Assembly (NCBI GenBank): GCA_002733995.1
Contig: NVXR01000002.1
Location: 62,001 to 126,000 of the forward strand
DNA: 64,000 nucleotides
Source of the DNA: Desulfotalea sp.
GTDB lineage: Bacteria; Desulfobacterota; Desulfobulbia; Desulfobulbales; Desulfocapsaceae
Direction of reading: 5' to 3'
Positions 26,809 through 34,608 of the stretch are shown piece by piece. Below the pieces are notes generated by a model, which ran no database searches, was not told the origin of the DNA, and was given only the letters and a program-made list of their open reading frames with translations. Within the stretch, counting starts at the first letter, position 1; each line of letters starts with the position of its first letter. The position numbers were made by a program, and so were the translations under genes.

Positions 26809-29166
26809 GTGTCTACAACGGTTGTAAAAGGACTAAATGATAAAGGATTACGTATTGGCTCAATGGAGTTTGAAAAGCTGGTGCGTGATGCCGCAGCCAA
26901 AACAAATGACCTGACCCTCGAACCATTTGGTCAACATAACATCGGTATCCGTCTTCAGCGCCAAGATGGCCTCAACATTACAGTAAAAGGTCCATCGGGA
27001 CAGCGACTTGGCTGTATGGGTTTACCTGGGACAAAAATCGTTTGTGAGGGTGCCTCCTCAGATGATGTCGGTTATCTCAATATCGGGGCCGAAATCACCG
27101 TACTCGGCGATGCAACCAACGGTGTCTGTAATGCCATGGCGAATGGCAAGGTATTCATCGCAGGCTCCATAGGTGCAAGGGGTCTCACTATGACAAAGTG
27201 GAACCCCCAATACTCCAAACCCGAACTATGGGTACTGGGCTCAACGGGGGATTCCTTCGCCGAGTTTAACTGTGGTGGTACAGCTGTCATCTGTGGAATT
27301 AACCCCAAAAGCCCCAACAACATCCTCGGTTACCGTCCCTGTGTCGGTATGGTTGGCGGTATTATCTATTTTCGTGGGAAAATTGACGATTCCTACTCAA
27401 AAACAAATTCTAAACTCGGCCAGCCCGATGATACTCAATGGCATTGGCTGCAAAATAATATCCAAGATTATCTTGAAAACATTCGTCAGCCAGAGCTACT
27501 TGAAACACTCAGCAAACGTGAGGAATGGAGCGTTCTGGTCGCCATCACACCCCAAGAACGCGCTCTTATGTTTTCGGGACCAATGTCCATGACCGAATTC
27601 AAAAACGAACATTGGAATAAAGCCTTTGGTGGTGATCCTCTTCGTGATTTAGCACCAGGCCTCGATCGCAGTCCAATCGCCACAATAGTAACAGGAGATC
27701 TGCGCCGCAAACAACCCTACTGGGGCAACGCGGAATCCGCGGCACCTTGTACCTATTACTGCCCGGTGCATATTCCTACTGTGGATCGCCTTCGACTCAT
27801 CCGGGAAGGGAAGATAGATGAAGCATACAACATGCTACTTCGCTACACCCCCCTACCCGCCTCCGTCTGTGGCTCGGTTTGTCCCAATTTATGTATGGAC
27901 AACTGCTCACGCCAAGGCGTTGATAACCCCATAGACGTCCAGGTTCTTGGCCGTGCTGTGGCGGGTGCTACAGCCCCACCGACAGCCGAACCCCTTGGGG
28001 TAAAAGTAGCTATTATAGGTGGCGGACCTGCTGGTATGAACGTTTCCTGGCAATTATCTCTGGCCGGGATCGAATCCCACATCTTTGAGCAAGACAAGAT
28101 GATTGGCGGTAAGCTCGCCCAGGTGATTCCATGGGAACGATTATCCCAAGCGATCTGGGACCAGGAAATTCAACGCTTTATGAACACCCCTTACATATCC
28201 GTTAGTCTCGACACAGATATGACAAAGGAGACCTTTACACAACTTCAGAGTGACTATGATTACGTCGTTGTTGCAGTCGGAACCCATGAACCACGAACAA
28301 TCACCTTTCCAGGGGATGAAAAAGTGCTCACGGCACTGGATTTTCTGAAAAAAGCCAAATCTGACAAACCTCTTCCGGTTGGTAAGGAAGTTGTAGTAAT
28401 AGGTGCCGGTAATGTTGGTTGCGATGTTGCCTGCGAAGCATACCGATTAGGGGCTGAAAAGGTAACCTTGGTTGACATTCAAAAGCCTCTGGCCTTTGGT
28501 AAAGAAAAAGAATCGGCAGAAACACTTGGCGCGACCTTTAGATGGCCAGTTATGACAAAAGAAGTAACCGACAAGGGTTTGCTCACAGCAGATGGTGAAC
28601 TGATTCCGGCCCAGACAGTTATCATCTCCATTGGAGACGTTCCTGCGCTGTCTTTTCTACCTGATTCCGTTGAAACCATGACTGTGGGAGGCGCGACCTG
28701 GGTAACTACAGATAAGGCACATCTCACCTCGGATGCACAGGTTCTCGCAATTGGTGATGTGGAAAGGCCAGGGCTTGCAACCCACGCACTTGGTGCTGGA
28801 AAAACAGCTGCTGAATTTATTATTGCCCAGGTAAAGGGAGTAGAATGGCAACCTTTTGCCAAGCCACTTATTCCCCAAAAAGCTCTCACAATCACCCACT
28901 ATGTACCCGATGAGACTCTGACTACTGAACAAAACCAGGCCGACAGATGTCTCTCTTGTGCCTCCTGCCGTGATTGTCATCTCTGCGAAACAATCTGTCC
29001 GACGGGCGCAATCACAAGACGTGAACTACAGCCTGTCACCCCGACTGACTTGCAGGCGGACCTAGACGTAGATTATGAATATGTATCCGATGACAATAAG
29101 TGTATTGGTTGCGGATTCTGCGCCGACACCTGCCCATGCGGCATCTGGATCATGAATCCATTTTAA
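26809..29166 (+). CDS. Glutamate synthase GXGXG domain fused to FAD/NAD(P)H reductase and ferredoxin
   Basis: A 785-residue fusion with a GTG start (ATAAGGAG precedes it). Parts in order: the GltB C-terminal GXGXG beta-helix domain (about 1-250), a cysteine-rich Fer4_20-type module (CTYYCPVHIP, CGSVCPNLC; about 310-380), an FAD domain with GGGPAGMN (about 403-411), an NAD(P) site with GAGNVGCD (about 530-537), and a C-terminal 2[4Fe-4S] ferredoxin (CRDCHLCETICP, CIGCGFCADTCP). This is the GltD role plus the tail of GltB in one chain. Together the three genes give a complete but differently divided glutamate synthase. Confidence 0.9.
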   Translation: MSTTVVKGLNDKGLRIGSMEFEKLVRDAAAKTNDLTLEPFGQHNIGIRLQRQDGLNITVKGPSGQRLGCMGLPGTKIVCEGASSDDVGYLNIGAEITVLGDATNGVCNAMANGKVFIAGSIGARGLTMTKWNPQYSKPELWVLGSTGDSFAEFNCGGTAVICGINPKSPNNILGYRPCVGMVGGIIYFRGKIDDSYSKTNSKLGQPDDTQWHWLQNNIQDYLENIRQPELLETLSKREEWSVLVAITPQERALMFSGPMSMTEFKNEHWNKAFGGDPLRDLAPGLDRSPIATIVTGDLRRKQPYWGNAESAAPCTYYCPVHIPTVDRLRLIREGKIDEAYNMLLRYTPLPASVCGSVCPNLCMDNCSRQGVDNPIDVQVLGRAVAGATAPPTAEPLGVKVAIIGGGPAGMNVSWQLSLAGIESHIFEQDKMIGGKLAQVIPWERLSQAIWDQEIQRFMNTPYISVSLDTDMTKETFTQLQSDYDYVVVAVGTHEPRTITFPGDEKVLTALDFLKKAKSDKPLPVGKEVVVIGAGNVGCDVACEAYRLGAEKVTLVDIQKPLAFGKEKESAETLGATFRWPVMTKEVTDKGLLTADGELIPAQTVIISIGDVPALSFLPDSVETMTVGGATWVTTDKAHLTSDAQVLAIGDVERPGLATHALGAGKTAAEFIIAQVKGVEWQPFAKPLIPQKALTITHYVPDETLTTEQNQADRCLSCASCRDCHLCETICPTGAITRRELQPVTPTDLQADLDVDYEYVSDDNKCIGCGFCADTCPCGIWIMNPF

Positions 29167-29187
29167 GAAGGTTATATGCAAGAAGAA

Positions 29188-29220
29188 AACGGAATTTCAG
29201 CGTTGGCTTGAAATTCCGTT
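29188..29220. terminator. Bidirectional terminator between glutamate synthase and a convergent small gene
   Basis: AACGGAATTTCA (29188-29199) and TGAAATTCCGTT (29209-29220) form a perfect 12-bp stem with a 9-base loop. T-rich sequence follows on plus and A-rich precedes, so it can end both the plus-strand operon and the minus-strand gene at 29232-29504. Confidence 0.85.
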
Positions 29221-29231
29221 ATTATTACAAG

Positions 29232-29504
29232 CTACTTTCGAATCAGACGAATAGTCACAGCATAGGACGTTGTATCAATATCGACAGGTAATTGAGTTGC
29301 ATCCGGCACCATGATGGTGAGCACCCGTCCCCTTCGAGGATCGGAGGCCTCTTTCGTTCGGCGCTCTCTACCCGACGGCCCTGCGACCCCTTTACGAGGT
29401 GGACGCACGTGAAGCAGATGTGCATCTATCGCACCAACACTTTTCCCTGGTAACTTCTGGGCCTGTGCTGTTAAAGGAGGAATTGTACCAATAATAATTT
29501 CCAT
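29232..29504 (-). CDS. Small protein of unknown function
   Basis: A 90-residue protein, start chosen at 29504 because AGGAG lies eight bases before the ATG. No family is recognised. The ends are beta-rich (MEIIIGTIP and YAVTIRLIRK) and the middle is strongly basic (PPRKGVAGPSGRERR, RRGRV), which could mean nucleic-acid or anionic-ligand binding. A shared terminator lies just past its stop, supporting expression. The upstream 690-bp stretch contains GC-rich inverted repeats that, on this strand, would lie in its leader. It could still be a non-coding reading frame. Confidence 0.55.
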   Translation of the reverse strand: MEIIIGTIPPLTAQAQKLPGKSVGAIDAHLLHVRPPRKGVAGPSGRERRTKEASDPRRGRVLTIMVPDATQLPVDIDTTSYAVTIRLIRK

Positions 29505-30197
29505 AAGAAACACTCCTATTTTATTATATAATCCTCTCTTTCTACTACATCTGCAAGTAAGATTCAAGCTAAGCTAAGCATGGATTATCAATACTTTAGT
29601 CACTAAAACACCCCCTTCCAGCCCGAGCAAACCGCCCCCAAGCCTCTACCGAGGAAGTGGTGGCGGGCTATCCTCCTGGTTGCTGCAATGCATCCGGGCA
29701 TGTCATTGCCCATTCCACTGCGTATATTACGGCCACAACCTTTAGTATAATTGGGCTCTCCCATCCTGCCGGCGGGTGAAAAATTCCACCCTTCTCCTCT
29801 TGTCTACAACCAGTGAGTAGATACCCGTAGAGCACCCCTTAAATTGTATCTTTACCCAAAAACTTTCAGCTATTTTTAACGCTTCACCTAGTACAGCAGA
29901 GAAACAAAAGTGAATATTGATTCCACAAGAAATTCCAGTGATACCTCTGAATGCACAGATCGGCTCCGCGACTCTGCACCGCCTCTAATCACAGAACAAA
30001 ACACGACTTGCTACGGCCATAGATATGACCTATATTAGGAGGAGAATACTGGCCACTATTCGAGCAGATGGAAACCGTAAATTCTGTATATGCATGATAT
30101 ACAGCTCCCATAGCTCAGCTAACAAAACACGCCGTCACTTTCAGGCTCCGCCTGGGCCAACCAGGTATCTCAAAATTACTTTCCATATATAAAACCA
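29505..30197. other. Gene-free region with GC-rich hairpins, possible structured leader
   Basis: No open frame is convincing in this 690-bp stretch. Visible structures are AGCCCG/CGGGCT (29620-29625 with 29664-29669) enclosing CCTC/GAGG (29643-29654), GGGCA/TGCCC (29696-29711), and GGGTG/CACCC near 29775-29790. The GC content is above the local average. Features of cobalamin and molybdenum-cofactor riboswitches were sought but not matched well. A CCATAGCTCAGC string near 30113 resembles a tRNA D-arm but no full tRNA can be built. Confidence 0.5.
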
Positions 30198-32279
30198 ATG
30201 TCTGATCCACTCAAAAAGATTTTAGAACCGATTAAAGATCTTCAGGTAATACGCGGCATCGAACTCCCTATCGGCCTGGAATTTCTCCAACTGGTGGTAA
30301 CCGGTCCCCCGGGTGCGGGTAAATCGTACTACATTGAGCAGATTAAAGGCTGGCCCAACGAAGGGTACCTGGATCTCAGCCAGAAAGGTTGGTGGAAAGA
30401 TCCATCTCTGATCTATCGCCCCCGGGAGGTCCACCTTGGGCTGCCCTTTAAAGGCATCAAAGAATCAATGACGGTTTTTGATAAAGAGTGGCTCAAAAGC
30501 GATATACCTCCGGAGCTTGAACTCAGCCGCATTGTCCTGCCTCCAATAAAAAAACATTCCTTTCAGACCAACTGGAGAAAACGGTACATATTTGAATTTT
30601 TGATCCCAGGCCCTTCAACAATTTACGACCAGCGACTCGCCCGCCAGGAAGATGGTTATTTCCCCGTGGATGAAAAGCTCACTATTGAAATGGTACGCCA
30701 GCAGGTTGCGGTTTACCGAGAAATTGCCCACTACCTGCACAGGGCTGGACTAAACGTTTACCTGCGTAAAGGCCTTGACAAGCCTCCCATGTTTTTTTCA
30801 GAACCAGGTGTTGCCAATGTTCCCCGCTGGACCCTTGATAAGATCCCTCAAAAACCGAGTTTAAACACCCTGGCTGGATGGAAATACCTCTTTCGAAGAC
30901 ACTACCCCATTCAGTGGATCACGGTGACCAACACACCTCAAAATATTGTCCAGGCAGGCCGTGTTGCCCATGACGGTCGGAGCCTTAGTCTTTATCTTGG
31001 CGCCACGCAACTCCACCTCATTCCTGAAATTGCCCTTGGAGTCAAAAAGAAGGTTGCCCATAAAAACTGGATTATTAACACCGATCTTTCCTGTTCGACC
31101 AAGAAAATCCGTGGCTTTATGCGCATTAAGGTAGGCGAGACAATCGTTCTCGGTCAATCGAACCCTGAAGTTCAGGAACTATTTGACTTTGACAAAAGCG
31201 TGGGCCAACGCCATATTAGCATCACCAATCGGCGGGGTGACCTGATATTAACGCCTCTTTCATTAGAATTTGAAACGAAGGTTGTCCTGTTAAACGACCT
31301 GGATCTACGAGAGCGCCTAGAGCGAGGCCGCCATAAAGCCTTACTCAAAATACGTCGCATCTATGGCCAGGAAATAGCTCCACTACCAGCAAAGATGGCC
31401 CTCGACTCGCTACGGGCTGTTAACGCACTCCTTGCCAAAGAATCTTTTCGCCCCAAAAACAAAAACGGCAACGCCGGCGGGCTCATTGAAATTTCATCAA
31501 TGACCTCCCCTGTCATTGTTGGTGACCTCCATGCCCAAGTTGATAATTTCCTGAAGATTTTGAGTGAAAACTGCCTACTTGACTGCCTGCGATTAAAGAC
31601 AGCGACACTGATCATCCTTGGTGACGCAGTACACTCAGAAAATCTTCACGAAATGGATCAGTTTGACACATCAATGCTTATGATGGACCTGATATTCCGA
31701 CTCAAGCTCACCTTCCCTGACAACTTTTTCTACATCAAAGGCAACCACGACAGTTTCGATCCTGAAATTAATAAAAATGGTTACCTCCAGGGAGAACTTT
31801 TCGAAGAAACGTTAAGAAACCTTCGTGGAGAGGAGTATGTTAAGGAGATGAACATATTCTACCAAAGCCTTGCATATGTGGTGAGCTCGAACGATTTTCT
31901 CTGTTGCCATGCGGGCCCACCCAGGGGTGAGATAAAGCGAAATGAGCTCATAAATATAACCGAGGAAAGCAACCTTGCCAAAGAACTAACCCAAACCAGA
32001 CTGCAACGGCCCAACCACTTAGGTGGCTACAACAAAGGAGATGTAAAAAGATTTCGTAAAAGCCTTAAACTCTCCCCCAAAACTACCTTCTTTGTCGGCC
32101 ACACCCCCATGGATCCTTTTGGCAGTTACTGGCTCAATGCCGGCACTATAAAAAACCATCACATAATCTACAGTGCCAATGATGAAGGTCCCAGCATCTT
32201 CATTCGCACCAACGATAACTTTATGCCAATAAGTTTTCCAGCAGAGCCACTGACAGAACTTATAAATCACCTCAAATAA
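30198..32279 (+). CDS. P-loop NTPase / FHA-like / PPP-type metallophosphatase fusion
   Basis: A 693-residue multidomain protein. The N-terminus has a Walker A loop GPPGAGKS (about residues 36-43) in a kinase- or ATPase-like domain. The centre (about 310-380) looks FHA-like, with GETIVLGQS and later SVGQRHISI, the R-H arrangement of phosphothreonine-reading domains. The C-terminus is a PPP-family phosphoesterase with VGDLHAQ, ILGDAVHSE, KGNHDSFD, CCHAGPP and FVGHTP, that is all metal-ligand motifs of the family in order. Motifs are seen; the joint function is inferred. A kinase-plus-phosphatase pairing recalls polynucleotide kinase-phosphatases or a protein-phosphorylation switch. It lies 207 bp before the phosphate transport pair. 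Confidence 0.75.
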   Translation: MSDPLKKILEPIKDLQVIRGIELPIGLEFLQLVVTGPPGAGKSYYIEQIKGWPNEGYLDLSQKGWWKDPSLIYRPREVHLGLPFKGIKESMTVFDKEWLKSDIPPELELSRIVLPPIKKHSFQTNWRKRYIFEFLIPGPSTIYDQRLARQEDGYFPVDEKLTIEMVRQQVAVYREIAHYLHRAGLNVYLRKGLDKPPMFFSEPGVANVPRWTLDKIPQKPSLNTLAGWKYLFRRHYPIQWITVTNTPQNIVQAGRVAHDGRSLSLYLGATQLHLIPEIALGVKKKVAHKNWIINTDLSCSTKKIRGFMRIKVGETIVLGQSNPEVQELFDFDKSVGQRHISITNRRGDLILTPLSLEFETKVVLLNDLDLRERLERGRHKALLKIRRIYGQEIAPLPAKMALDSLRAVNALLAKESFRPKNKNGNAGGLIEISSMTSPVIVGDLHAQVDNFLKILSENCLLDCLRLKTATLIILGDAVHSENLHEMDQFDTSMLMMDLIFRLKLTFPDNFFYIKGNHDSFDPEINKNGYLQGELFEETLRNLRGEEYVKEMNIFYQSLAYVVSSNDFLCCHAGPPRGEIKRNELINITEESNLAKELTQTRLQRPNHLGGYNKGDVKRFRKSLKLSPKTTFFVGHTPMDPFGSYWLNAGTIKNHHIIYSANDEGPSIFIRTNDNFMPISFPAEPLTELINHLK

Positions 32280-32428
32280 CAAGAGGTTCATGCTCTACCA
32301 CTTTGATCAGAGATTTTTTATTAATCCCTTTGAACCAGACAGCGCCTGAACTGCTGATAATTACAGGTTAGGTTGATTATTTTGAAGCAAAAAAAACCTT
32401 TGATTTTCCGACAAAATTTAGTAGTTAG

Positions 32429-32458
32429 CTGACAAATTCCAAACAATATTAATATAAC
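32429..32458 (+). promoter_or_regulatory. Possible sigma-70 promoter of the phosphate transport pair
   Basis: CTGACA (32429-32434), 18-bp spacer, TATAAC (32453-32458), each box matching five of six, ending 28 bp before the next ATG. The short leader contains a GGAGG ribosome-binding site. Confidence 0.45.
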
Positions 32459-32486
32459 GTTTTCTCTATACGGAGGATTATTTTTC

Positions 32487-33173
32487 ATGCCATTAATATC
32501 GAATCGAGGTCTTTCAGGGCTCCTACGCGGATCTCCTTTCAAGCCCATCCAACAACATATGTCAGCTGTATTTTCCTGCGTATGCCTCATCCCACCTCTG
32601 TTTGATGCGGTATATAAAAACGATGCAAAGCTGGTTGCTGAATTTGCAGACCAGATCAGTTTTCTTGAGACGGAGGCGGATAAACTTAAATCCACCTTTC
32701 GGCTCAATATGCCCAGGTCCCTCTTTATGCCAGTTGACAGAAAAGATCTCCTGAGCCTTATTGCTGATCAGGATAAGATTGCTGACACCGCTGAAGATAT
32801 AGGCAAAATATTTTTATACAGACCGATGGTCGTCCCTGAAGGCATCAAAGAATTCCTCGATGAACTCCTTGAGGGTACGATGGAAATTACTGCCGCTGCA
32901 AAAGTGATGATCGAACAACTAGATGAGCTCATGGAACTTGGATTTGGTGGCCGAGAACATGACAAGGTATACAAAATGATAGCTGGAGTTCGTCGAAGTG
33001 AGCATAATATTGACGAAATTATTCACAGGGGCCGCAAACAACTTTATGCCATAGAAAAAGAACTTGATCCAGTTACTGTCATTTTTTGGTACAAAATAAT
33101 AGAATTGCTTGGCCTCATTTCAGATCAGTCTGAAAATCTTGCCGACCGCCTCCTACTCTTTCTCTCTAAATAA
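32487..33173 (+). CDS. DUF47 / PhoU-like accessory protein of PiT transporter
   Basis: A 228-residue, mainly helical DUF47 protein related to PhoU. Members are usually encoded directly before PiT phosphate transporters and are thought to regulate them. Visible features are the acidic helices with ETEADKLKS and RSLFMPVDRKDLLSLI, the DKIADTAEDIG segment and the final ELLGLISDQSENLADRL, all typical of the family. GGAGG precedes the ATG. Only 14 bp separate it from the transporter gene, so they form an operon. Confidence 0.92.
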   Translation: MPLISNRGLSGLLRGSPFKPIQQHMSAVFSCVCLIPPLFDAVYKNDAKLVAEFADQISFLETEADKLKSTFRLNMPRSLFMPVDRKDLLSLIADQDKIADTAEDIGKIFLYRPMVVPEGIKEFLDELLEGTMEITAAAKVMIEQLDELMELGFGGREHDKVYKMIAGVRRSEHNIDEIIHRGRKQLYAIEKELDPVTVIFWYKIIELLGLISDQSENLADRLLLFLSK

Positions 33174-33187
33174 GACGAAGGTACTCA

Positions 33188-34453
33188 ATGGAAATTATCG
33201 CAGCATATGGAACTGCCATGCTCATTCTGGCAGTCATTTTTGGACTCTACATGACCTGGGGGATCGGCGCTAATGATCTCGCAAACGCTATGGGCACATC
33301 CGTTGGCGCTGGCGCTGTTACCGTCAAACAGGCTATCTGTATCGCCATCATTTTTGAATTTTTAGGTGCTGTCCTCGCTGGTGGGCATGTAACTAAAACC
33401 ATCCGAAAAGGCATCATTGATCCAACATCACTGGTGGACAATCCCGAAATTCTTGTCTATGGAATGCTGGCATCACTTCTTGCAGCAGCCGTGTGGTTGA
33501 TGATCGCCTCCGCCAAGGGATGGCCTGTATCGACAACACACTCAATCATTGGCGCCCTCATAGGCTTTGCCATTGTTGGAATTGGGCCTGAGGCTGTCAA
33601 ATGGGGAAAGGTCGGTAGTGTTGTCTTGAGCTGGGTAATTTCCCCGGCGGTGGGCGGTACTATCTCTTTTCTCTTGGTCATTAGTACCAGAAAACTCATT
33701 TTCGACACCGATGACCCACTCAAAAACGCCAAACGCTATGCCCCGGTATACATTTTTTTGGTTGGTTTTATCATCTCACTCGTCACGATGTTCAAAGGCT
33801 TAAAACATTTAAACCTCGAACTTTCCGCACTACAGAGCTTCGGTGTAGCAACACTTTTTGGCATTCTCACAGCCTCTATTGGCTGGATCTTCATTCGTAA
33901 GATCAAAGATGACCCCACGGCCAACAGATCGTTCAGCTACGCCAGTGTTGAAAAGGTATTCACACCAATGATGCTTTTTACTGCCTGCGCCATGGCCTTT
34001 GCCCATGGATCAAATGATGTTGCCAATGGTATCGGACCCCTTGCTGCTGTATACAGTATCATCAGCTCGGGCGGAGATGTGATGCAGTCCTCAACCCTAC
34101 CTATCTGGATTCTACTGTTGGGTGGTGCTGGTATTGTACTTGGCTTGATAACCCTTGGTTACCGGGTTATGCTCACCGTTGGTAAAAAGATTACAGAGCT
34201 TACCCCCTCAAGAGGTTTTTGTGCAGAGCTTGCCGCCGCAACCACCGTCGTACTCGCCTCACGCACAGGACTCCCAGTATCAACCACCCATATCCTTGTT
34301 GGTTCCGTTTTAGGCGTTGGCCTTGCTCGTGGAGTCGGTGCTGTTGATTTACGAGTTGTTCTTAATATTATCATCTCCTGGCTTGTCACCCTACCAGCAG
34401 GGGCGATCATGGCCATGCTGTTCTTCTTTACCCTAAAAGGTATCTTCAGCTAA
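33188..34453 (+). CDS. pit: Inorganic phosphate transporter, PiT family
   Basis: A 421-residue integral membrane symporter for metal-phosphate. Two copies of the PiT signature are present: GANDLANAMGTSVGAGAV near the N-terminus and HGSNDVANGIGPLAAVY near residue 275, each followed by the STTH motif (PVSTTHSIIGA and PVSTTHILVGS). About ten membrane helices can be drawn. AAGG lies just before the ATG. Together with the PhoU-like gene it forms a low-affinity phosphate uptake unit; there is a strong terminator right after. Confidence 0.96.
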   Translation: MEIIAAYGTAMLILAVIFGLYMTWGIGANDLANAMGTSVGAGAVTVKQAICIAIIFEFLGAVLAGGHVTKTIRKGIIDPTSLVDNPEILVYGMLASLLAAAVWLMIASAKGWPVSTTHSIIGALIGFAIVGIGPEAVKWGKVGSVVLSWVISPAVGGTISFLLVISTRKLIFDTDDPLKNAKRYAPVYIFLVGFIISLVTMFKGLKHLNLELSALQSFGVATLFGILTASIGWIFIRKIKDDPTANRSFSYASVEKVFTPMMLFTACAMAFAHGSNDVANGIGPLAAVYSIISSGGDVMQSSTLPIWILLLGGAGIVLGLITLGYRVMLTVGKKITELTPSRGFCAELAAATTVVLASRTGLPVSTTHILVGSVLGVGLARGVGAVDLRVVLNIIISWLVTLPAGAIMAMLFFFTLKGIFS

Positions 34454-34503
34454 AGAGTAGTCCCTTCTTTCTTCGTTACACTGGCAAGAAACGTCGCAAA
34501 GCA

Positions 34504-34546
34504 AAAGCCCCCTGATCTCAAATTAGAGAACAGAGGGCTTTTTTTA
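34504..34546 (+). terminator. Rho-independent terminator after pit
   Basis: AAGCCCCCTG (34505-34514) pairs with CAGAGGGCTT (34531-34540), with inner CTC/GAG pairing, and is followed by seven T. It lies 52 bp after the pit stop. Confidence 0.88.
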
Positions 34547-34608
34547 TTGTTTCAATCTACTCTTTTATCTCTGCAAATCGTTTCAGCTTTACTAGGGGCC
34601 AGATGCTT

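Noticed and set aside
29610..29720. Cobalamin or molybdenum-cofactor riboswitch
   Set aside because: GC-rich stems and a GCCCGCCACCAC string on the minus strand are suggestive, but the conserved core boxes of neither family could be placed.
30110..30170. CCATAGCTCAGC string and nearby GC-rich stem, similar to a tRNA 5' half
   Set aside because: No complete cloverleaf: the anticodon and T arms cannot be formed and no CCA-end fits.
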